Below, piece by piece: positions 58,840 through 64,000 of a stretch of 64,000 nt of DNA. The DNA comes from Actinomadura litoris (GTDB lineage: Bacteria; Actinomycetota; Actinomycetes; Streptosporangiales; Streptosporangiaceae): the NCBI RefSeq assembly GCF_009733595.1, contig NZ_WOFH01000008.1:372001-436000 (forward strand), given 5' to 3'. The notes below the pieces were generated by a model. It saw only the letters and a list, made by a program, of their open reading frames with translations. It was not told where the DNA came from and ran no database searches. Each line of letters begins with the position of its first letter. Positions within the stretch are counted from its first letter, which is position 1. A program made the translations under genes and the position numbers.

Positions 58840-59850
58840 TCAGGGTTCCTCGGTCAGGACGTCCTCCAGCGGGCGGCGGACGCTGGCCAGGTCCTCGGTG
58901 TCGGGGACGCCGAGCCGCAGCAGCAGCTGCGGATGGCCGGCGCCGCAGAAATGGGTGCGAACGAACGCGCGCAGCTCCGGGATCTGGAGCGCCTGCGTGT
59001 GGTAGGCGGCGGCGAACCCGTGCTCGGACGCGCGCAGCAGGCTCCGCTGGAGTCCCTGCCCGGCCCGCAGCCAGTCGGCGGGCTCGTCGCCAGCGGTGAC
59101 CAGCAAGAGCACCACACCGGCCGGCGGTGTCTCCGTCCCGTTCGCGGGTTCCATGCCCCAGCCCCGCCCGCGCGCGAAGTCACGGGCGGCGAAGTGCGGC
59201 TCGGTGCGCGGTGCGGTGCGCGGATAGGACTCGTGCTGGACGCCGTCGGCGCGGCGGCTGCCCGGGGCCGGGGCCCAGCGGGCGATCTCGCTCGCGTAGG
59301 AGGGGGTGCGGCGCTGGATGTGCTCGGCGGCGTTGTTGAGCGCGGCCAAGGCGCCCTTGACGTGCGCGTCCACGGCCTGGATGAACCGGGCGCCCTCGGT
59401 CTCGGCCTCGCTCCGGACCGCCGCCAGCACGGAGTCGGGGACGGGCTCGGCCGTGAACCCGCCGCGATGGCTGCGGCGCCGACGGACCTGTCCGTGCATC
59501 AGCCGGGTGTAGTCCTCGGGCTCCTCACCCGGGACGGCCTCGACGTCGGCCAGCAGGTGCGGGCGGTCGGGATCGGGCAGCAGCACGACCTCGGGGTCCA
59601 GGCCCCGCGCCCGGAGCCCCAGCCGGAGGTTGAACAAGGCCGCGCCGCAACTGATCAGCATCTCGCGGCCGTCGGGGTCGGCGACGCCCAGCCGGCGGTC
59701 GGCGTCGGCCCGCAGGCTGACCCGCGAACCCCGCGACGTGAACCGCCACGGCTGGGTGTTGTGGATCGACGGGGCCCAGACCGCGTCCCCCACGGCGGCC
59801 CGAAGGGCCTCCACCCGGAGATCTGCGGCGGTGTCGTGTCGTGATCGCAT
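58840..59850 (-). CDS. Acg-type nitroreductase-like protein
   Basis: A 336-residue member of the Acg/Rv3131 putative NAD(P)H nitroreductase family, which are DosR-regulated in mycobacteria. Motifs: DAVWAPSIHNTQPWRF (22-37), LISCGAALFNLRLGLRARG, RRSHRGGF and the second nitroreductase half with LRAGQGLQRSLLRASEHGFA. Acg itself sequesters flavin rather than reducing. GGGAGGAAGC precedes ATG 59850; a DosR-like box lies 57 bp upstream. Confidence 0.88.
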   Translation of the reverse strand: MRSRHDTAADLRVEALRAAVGDAVWAPSIHNTQPWRFTSRGSRVSLRADADRRLGVADPDGREMLISCGAALFNLRLGLRARGLDPEVVLLPDPDRPHLLADVEAVPGEEPEDYTRLMHGQVRRRRSHRGGFTAEPVPDSVLAAVRSEAETEGARFIQAVDAHVKGALAALNNAAEHIQRRTPSYASEIARWAPAPGSRRADGVQHESYPRTAPRTEPHFAARDFARGRGWGMEPANGTETPPAGVVLLLVTAGDEPADWLRAGQGLQRSLLRASEHGFAAAYHTQALQIPELRAFVRTHFCGAGHPQLLLRLGVPDTEDLASVRRPLEDVLTEEP

Positions 59851-59907
59851 GCTTCCTCCCCAGTTTTCATCGCTTCCAGACCATCACGCCCGTACGCGTG
59901 CCGGGCA

Positions 59908-59921
59908 GGGCCGAAGGTCCG
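59908..59921. promoter_or_regulatory. DosR-like box 13
   Basis: GGGCCGAAGGTCCG, 57 bp upstream of the Acg-type gene start at 59850. Confidence 0.65.
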
Positions 59922-59961
59922 CGCCGTCCGGGACGTCCGCCCGCCGAACCGCGTCCGACCA

Positions 59962-59975
59962 GGGACGTTCGCCTC
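59962..59975. promoter_or_regulatory. DosR-like box 14
   Basis: GGGACGTTCGCCTC, 36 bp before the PPOX gene at 60012; weaker and closer to the start than other copies. Confidence 0.5.
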
Positions 59976-60011
59976 TGACACGGCCCCCGCCCCGGCACCG
60001 AACCTGGACGC

Positions 60012-60473
60012 ATGAGAAACGATGGGACGAGTTCGAGGGCGCTCGACCGCGAGGAATGCCTCGCGCTGCTGCGGTCGGCTCCCGTCGGCAGGGTGGTCTA
60101 CACCGACCAGGCACTGCCGGCGATACAGCCGGTCACCTTCGCCGTGGACGGGGACGAGACCCTGGTCATCCGTACCATGCCCGGCTCGAAGTTCGAGACC
60201 GCGCTGCGCGGCGCCATCGTCGCGTTCGAGATCGACGACATCGACGCCGCGGCCCGGACGGGCTGGGCGGTCACCGCCGTCGGACGGGCCCGCGCGGTCA
60301 CGGACGAGTCCGAGGCGAGGCATCTGGCGCGGCTCCTGCCGCGGCCGTGGGCGCCCGGCGCGCGTGAGGCGTTCATCCGCATCACCTGCCGCCAGGTCTC
60401 CGGCGTGCGCCTCGCCTCCGCGCATCTCTTCGAGATCCCTTCCCGGTCGCGGGCCCTGCCGGGCGTCTCATGA
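60012..60473 (+). CDS. PPOX-class flavin-binding split-barrel protein
   Basis: A 153-residue paralogue of the protein at 38091: LLRSAPVGRVVYTDQALPAIQPVTFAVDGDETLVIRTMPGSKFE, then VAFEIDDIDAAARTGWAVTAVGRAR. FMN- or F420-binding barrel, substrate unknown. Its 3' end overlaps the convergent USP gene by 6 bp. Confidence 0.85.
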   Translation: MRNDGTSSRALDREECLALLRSAPVGRVVYTDQALPAIQPVTFAVDGDETLVIRTMPGSKFETALRGAIVAFEIDDIDAAARTGWAVTAVGRARAVTDESEARHLARLLPRPWAPGAREAFIRITCRQVSGVRLASAHLFEIPSRSRALPGVS

Positions 60474-60980
60474 ACCGGGGCGGCCCAGCGGCCCACGGGC
60501 CGGGCGGGATCCGCGAGGGCGCCATTCCGCCGGAACCACGAGCACGGGCTGGTGCGCCGACTCCAGGACGCGCGTGACCCACGGAGCGAGCACCGCGCGG
60601 TCCGCCGAGGCGGAGTTCTCCGCGCGGCCGAGAACGATCAGGTCGGGGCCGACGCGGCGCGCCTCGTCCAGGACGCGCCGGGCGACGTCCCCGGAACGCC
60701 GGACCGTCTGGAGCCTCACCTCCTCCAGATGCGCGAGGCGTTCGATGTGGCCGAGCACCGTGCGCGCGGGCGGGTGGGTGGGGCCGTCGCCGTTCGGCAC
60801 GTCGAAGGTGCCGGCGGTGGCGGTGGCGGTGGCGGTGGCGGTGGCGACCAGGGCGCCGTTGGGCACGACGGCCACCGCCGTGATCCCGGCGTGCAGCGTT
60901 CGCGCCAGTTCCACGGCGTACCGGGCGGCGGCGAGCGCCGCGGGCGAGTCCTCGACGGCGAGCAGCAGGCGGGCGGACAT
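60468..60980 (-). CDS. Single-domain universal stress protein with Ala-Thr repeat
   Basis: A 170-residue single Usp domain: LLLAVEDSPAALAAARYAV, LIVLGRAENSASADRAVLAPWVTRVLESA and PVLVVPAEW. The ATP loop is atypical (GRAEN... instead of G-2x-G). After strand 2 it has a run of alternating Ala-Thr (ATATATATATA) encoded by a hexanucleotide tandem repeat, inserted before GTFDVPNGDGPTHPPART. It is divergent from the arc operon. Confidence 0.82.
   Translation of the reverse strand: MSARLLLAVEDSPAALAAARYAVELARTLHAGITAVAVVPNGALVATATATATATAGTFDVPNGDGPTHPPARTVLGHIERLAHLEEVRLQTVRRSGDVARRVLDEARRVGPDLIVLGRAENSASADRAVLAPWVTRVLESAHQPVLVVPAEWRPRGSRPARGPLGRPGS
60813..60846. repeat. GGCGGT hexanucleotide tandem repeat
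   Basis: Five perfect GGCGGT units plus a partial one, inside the USP gene at 60468-60980 (read on the minus strand as ACCGCC, encoding Ala-Thr pairs). Length changes would keep the frame. Confidence 0.9.
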
Positions 60981-61091
60981 GGTCTCTCCCGGAGGTCAGG
61001 GCACCGGTCTCGGGCCAGGTGCCTCGGTCGCTTCGTCCCACATGCTCGCGACCGGCACCGCCCGCTTCCAGGGTCGGACGCCCGTCGCCGC

Positions 61092-61105
61092 GGGCCGAAG
61101 GTCCC
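61092..61105. promoter_or_regulatory. DosR-like box 15
   Basis: GGGCCGAAGGTCCC, 111 bp upstream of the USP start at 60980, in the divergent region with the arc genes. Confidence 0.6.
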
Positions 61106-61194
61106 TTTCCGGCGGCGGCCGCGGTTCCGCCCGAGGCCCGTCCCGCCGGAATCCCTACCGCGTGCCCCGGTCGGGACGGGCGGACCGCGGAAGG

Positions 61195-61208
61195 AGGACC
61201 TTGGTCCT
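61195..61208. promoter_or_regulatory. DosR-like box 16
   Basis: AGGACCTTGGTCCT, a near-perfect palindrome 90 bp before the broken permease gene that heads the arginine deiminase genes. Confidence 0.68.
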
Positions 61209-61298
61209 TGCCTCCCGGGGACGGACGCCCGGCGCCCCACCCCGCCCACGGTGGTCGTCTGGAGTCGCCGCGAACCGCGGCCGACGAAGGAGGCGCTC

Positions 61299-61956
61299 AT
61301 GAGGGCGAGGCCCCGCGCACCGCGAGCTCGGGGTCTGGATGGCCTCCGCACTCGTGGTCGGCAACATGACCGGGTCGGGCGTGTTCCCGCTGCCGAGCCC
61401 GCTGGCCGAGCACGGGCCGATCAGCCTGATCGCGTGGGGGTTCACCGCGACCGGGGCGATGCTGCTGGCCCTGGTGTTCGCGCGCCTGGCCCGCGCCTGT
61501 CAGCGCACCGGCGGCCCCTACGCCTACGCGCGGCGGACCTTCGGCGACTTCGTCGGCTTCCAGACGGCGTGGGGGTACCGAATCGCCGTGTGGGCGGGCA
61601 ACGCGGCGATCGCGGTGGCGTCCGTCGGCTATCTCGCTCGTTTCCGGCACGCCCTGGCCACCGACAGGATCCTCGCCGCCGGGGTGGGGCCGGCGGCGGT
61701 CTGGTCGCTGACGGCGGTCAACGCCTACGGGGTCCGGCAGGCGGGCGCCGTACAGGTGGTGACGACGGTCGTCAGGCTCGCACCACCGCTGCTGGTCGCG
61801 GTGGGCGGGCTCTTCTTCGTGAAGTCCGGCAACTCCGGCGAGTTCAACGCCGGCGGGGGCAGCGCCCGGCGGACGCCCGTCCCGGCGGCCGGCGATCACC
61901 CGGCGGGCCGGCCCGGCCCGGCCGGCGAACCCGGACCCCCCGCCCAGGCCGCGTGA
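61299..61956 (+). pseudogene. APC-family (arginine/ornithine-type) permease, frameshifted and truncated
   Basis: AAGGAGG and ATG 61299 give the proper start (MRARPRAPRA), but the permease frame is one base off. The conserved RELGVWMASALVVGNMTGSGVF continues from about 61315 in the next frame; ATG 61339 would give a 205-residue product. It has about five to six helices (LIAWGFTATGAMLLALVFARL, VGFQTAWGYRIAVWAGNAAIAVAS, VRLAPPLLVAVGGLFFV) and ends with a Pro/Gly-rich tail, less than half of the normal length of about 450. Position before arcA suggests a former arginine/ornithine exchanger. Confidence 0.75.
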
Positions 61957-61968
61957 AAGGACAGGCCC

Positions 61969-63183
61969 GTGTTCACCGTCTCCTCCGAGGTCGGACGGCT
62001 GCGGCAGGTGCTGCTGCACCGCCCCGACCTGGAACTCCTCCGCCTCACCCCGGCCAACAAGGACGACCTGCTCTTCGACGAGGTGCTGTGGGCCAAGCGC
62101 GCCCGCCAGGAGCACGACGTGCTCGCCGACGCGCTGCGCGAACGCGGCGTCCGGGTGCACTACCTCGCCGACCTGCTCGCCGAGACGCTCAAGATCGACG
62201 AGGCCCGGGCGCAGGTGCTCGACCACACCGCCGCCGACGCGGCGCTCGGCCCGACGCTCGCCGGGCCCGTCCGCGCGGTGCTGGAGGAGTTCGACCCCGG
62301 CACGCTCGCCCGGCATCTGATCGGGGGGCTCACCAAGGCAGAGCTGGGCCTGGCCGTCCACAGCCTGCTGCTGGCCTCCCTGGACGACGGCGACTTCGTG
62401 CTGCCGCCGCTGCCCAACCACCTGTTCACCCGCGATCCGTCCGCGTGGGTCCACGGCGGGGTGACGCTGCACCCGATGGCCAAGGCCGCGCGGCGCCGCG
62501 AGACAGCGCACCTCTCCGCCGTCTACCGGCACCACCCGATGTTCACCGGGCACCCCTTCCCCGTCTGGTACCCGGGCGGGGACTTCGCGCTGCCGCCCAT
62601 CGAGGGCGGGGACGTCCACGTGCTCGGCGAGGGCCTCGTGCTGATCGGGATGAGCGAGCGCACCACACCGCAGGCCATCGAGCTGCTCGCCCAGCGGCTG
62701 TTCACCGCCGGGGCGGCGCGGCGGGTCATCGCCGCCCGGTTGCCGGCGCGGCGCGCCTTCATGCACCTGGACACCGTCATGACCATGGTCGACCACGACG
62801 CCTTCACCGTCTACGCCGACCTGCCGCCGCTGCGCTCCTACACGCTCACTCCCGGCCGCGACCACGGCCGGGAGGTGCTGGTGCACGAGAACGAGGCGCT
62901 CTTCCCGGCGATCGCCCGCGCGCTCGGCGTGGGCCGCGTGCGCGTCCTCGCCGCCCGGCAGGACGTGCGGGCCGCCGAGCGCGAGCAGTGGGACGACGGG
63001 AACAACGTCCTCGCCGTCGAGCCCGGCGTGGTCGTCGCCTACGAGCGCAACGTCACCACCAACACCATGCTCCGCCGCCACGGCGTCGAGGTCGTCACCA
63101 TCCCCGGCGGCGAACTCGGCCGCGGGCGCGGCGGTCCCCGCTGCATGTCCTGCCCCCTCCAGCGAGACGAGGCCACCCCATGA
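61969..63183 (+). CDS. arcA: Arginine deiminase
   Basis: A 404-residue enzyme hydrolysing arginine to citrulline and ammonia. Motifs: LRQVLLHRPDLEL, PLPNHLFTRDPSAWVHGG, WYPGGDFALPPIEGGDV, the active-site HLDTVMTMVDHDAF, and the catalytic cysteine in PRCMSCPLQRD. AAAGGA lies 7 bp before GTG 61969. It overlaps arcB by 4 bp. It is the first step of anaerobic ATP production from arginine, downstream of a DosR-like box. Confidence 0.95.
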   Translation: MFTVSSEVGRLRQVLLHRPDLELLRLTPANKDDLLFDEVLWAKRARQEHDVLADALRERGVRVHYLADLLAETLKIDEARAQVLDHTAADAALGPTLAGPVRAVLEEFDPGTLARHLIGGLTKAELGLAVHSLLLASLDDGDFVLPPLPNHLFTRDPSAWVHGGVTLHPMAKAARRRETAHLSAVYRHHPMFTGHPFPVWYPGGDFALPPIEGGDVHVLGEGLVLIGMSERTTPQAIELLAQRLFTAGAARRVIAARLPARRAFMHLDTVMTMVDHDAFTVYADLPPLRSYTLTPGRDHGREVLVHENEALFPAIARALGVGRVRVLAARQDVRAAEREQWDDGNNVLAVEPGVVVAYERNVTTNTMLRRHGVEVVTIPGGELGRGRGGPRCMSCPLQRDEATP

Positions 63184-64000
63184 AGGACTTCCTGCGCATC
63201 ACCGACCTGACCAGCGACGACCTGGCGCTGCTGCTGGAGCTCGCGGCCGGCTTCCAGGACAAGCCCGGCTCCGCCCAGGACCTGCTCACCCACCGCATCG
63301 TGCCGATGTACTTCGCCAAGCCGTCCACCAGGACACGGCTGTCGACCGCGGCGGCCGTGGCCCGGCTCGGCGGGACGCCCGTCACCGTCGGCCCCGACGA
63401 GTTGCAGCTGCGCCGCGGGGAGACCATCGGCGACACCGCCCGCGTGATGGGCTCCTACGCGGCGGCCATCGTGATCCGCACCTACGCGGACGCCGACGTG
63501 CGCGGGCTCGCGGCGGCGGCCCCGATCCCCGTGATCAACGCGCTGACCGACGGGCACCACCCGCTGCAGGCCGTCGCCGACCTGCTCACCGTCCAGGAGC
63601 ACTTCGGGCGGTTGCGCGGGCTCCGCGTCGCCTACCTCGGCGACGGCGGCAACGTCGCCCGCAGCCTCATGGAGGCCGCCGCGCTCACCGGGATGGACGT
63701 CGCGATCGCCTCCCCGCCCGGCCACGAACCACCGGAGAGGGCCGTGGTGTCCGCCACCGCCGCGGCCCGCCGCCGCGGTGGACGGGTCGCGCTCACCCAC
63801 GACCCCGCCGAGGCGGTCAGGGGCGCGAGCGTCGTCTACACCGACGTCTGGCTGTCCATGGGAGACCCCGACCGGGAGCGGACACGGCGCCTCAGGACGC
63901 TGGCGCCCTACCGGGTCGACGAACGGCTCATGGCCCTGGCGGGCGGCGACGCCGTCTTCATGCACTGCCTGCCCGCCCACCGCGGCCAGGAGGTCACACC
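63180..64000 (+). CDS. arcB: Ornithine carbamoyltransferase, catabolic (3' end outside window)
   Basis: Open to the right edge. KDFLRITDLTSDDLALLLELA at the start, carbamoyl phosphate loop PSTRTRLSTAAAVARLGG (the usual STRTR, with LSTA in place of VSFE), DGHHPLQAVADLLT (HPLQ where HPCQ or HPTQ is usual) and MHCLPAHRGQEV. The ATG overlaps the arcA stop (ATGA). In this position it should phosphorolyse citrulline to ornithine and carbamoyl phosphate; a carbamate kinase may follow beyond the window. Confidence 0.92.
   Translation, partial: MKDFLRITDLTSDDLALLLELAAGFQDKPGSAQDLLTHRIVPMYFAKPSTRTRLSTAAAVARLGGTPVTVGPDELQLRRGETIGDTARVMGSYAAAIVIRTYADADVRGLAAAAPIPVINALTDGHHPLQAVADLLTVQEHFGRLRGLRVAYLGDGGNVARSLMEAAALTGMDVAIASPPGHEPPERAVVSATAAARRRGGRVALTHDPAEAVRGASVVYTDVWLSMGDPDRERTRRLRTLAPYRVDERLMALAGGDAVFMHCLPAHRGQEVT

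Noticed and set aside
1..64000. CRISPR array, rRNA, origin or prophage
   Set aside because: No regularly spaced repeats of CRISPR size, no rRNA sequence, no dnaA-box cluster and no phage structural genes. The only short tandem repeat is the GGCGGT run inside a USP gene.

Overview
The window is high-GC DNA with GTG/ATG starts, many 4-bp stop/start overlaps, Gly/Cys/Val tRNAs, SARP and IclR regulators and a DosR-like regulon. All of this points to a filamentous actinomycete, most likely of the Actinomadura/Thermomonosporaceae type. That taxonomic placement is inference; there is no rRNA in the window.

Layout. (1) 1-8.3 kb is mixed chromosomal background: an NB-ARC regulator cut by the left edge, a TDT-family carrier divergent from its LysR regulator, a YceI protein, a universal stress protein, a CHAP hydrolase, a tRNA-Gly/Cys/Val trio with a terminator, and two secreted proteins of unknown function. 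(2) 8.4-11.5 kb carries a SARP-NB-ARC-TPR regulator whose last TPR is cut by an in-frame amber codon, and a decayed IS5-type transposase. (3) 11.9-21.6 kb is an organosulfur region. It holds an ssuACB transporter set, a decayed DMT exporter, and a seven-gene coupled operon on the minus strand: lipoprotein, permease, ATPase, a DszB-like desulfinase, two SsuD-type flavin monooxygenases and a signal-less binding-protein-fold protein. The operon is preceded by an apparently leaderless 22-residue leader peptide ending in Leu-Cys-Arg. Together these suggest import and oxidative or hydrolytic desulfurisation of a sulfonate, sulfone or sulfinate when cysteine is scarce. (4) 22.7-28.9 kb is a small terpenoid-type cluster: prenyl diphosphate synthase, a 598-residue protein with no family I recognise, a methyltransferase and a P450, next to an IclR regulator. 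(5) 29.4-32.5 kb holds a secreted metallophosphoesterase, an MFS carrier and a TolB-like propeller protein.

(6) 32.6-64 kb is a hypoxia/dormancy island. Sixteen copies of a palindromic element close to GGGACCTTsGTCCC, often 57-63 bp before a start codon, accompany genes whose mycobacterial relatives belong to the DosR regulon. These are universal stress proteins (six here), a GNAT/acyl-CoA-synthetase protein acetyltransferase, an HPF-like ribosome-hibernation protein, PPOX flavoproteins, CBS proteins, an Rv2004c-like kinase, a DUF1918 protein, a CtpF-like P-type ATPase, DoxX, an Acg-type nitroreductase, a group 3b [NiFe] hydrogenase with its protease and hypFCDE, and an arginine deiminase pathway (arcA, arcB) that runs off the right edge. 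No DosR/DosS gene and no hypA/hypB are in the window.

Broken genes include hyhB (single-base frameshift), the arc-linked permease (frameshift plus truncation), a CBS remnant, the DMT exporter and the transposase.
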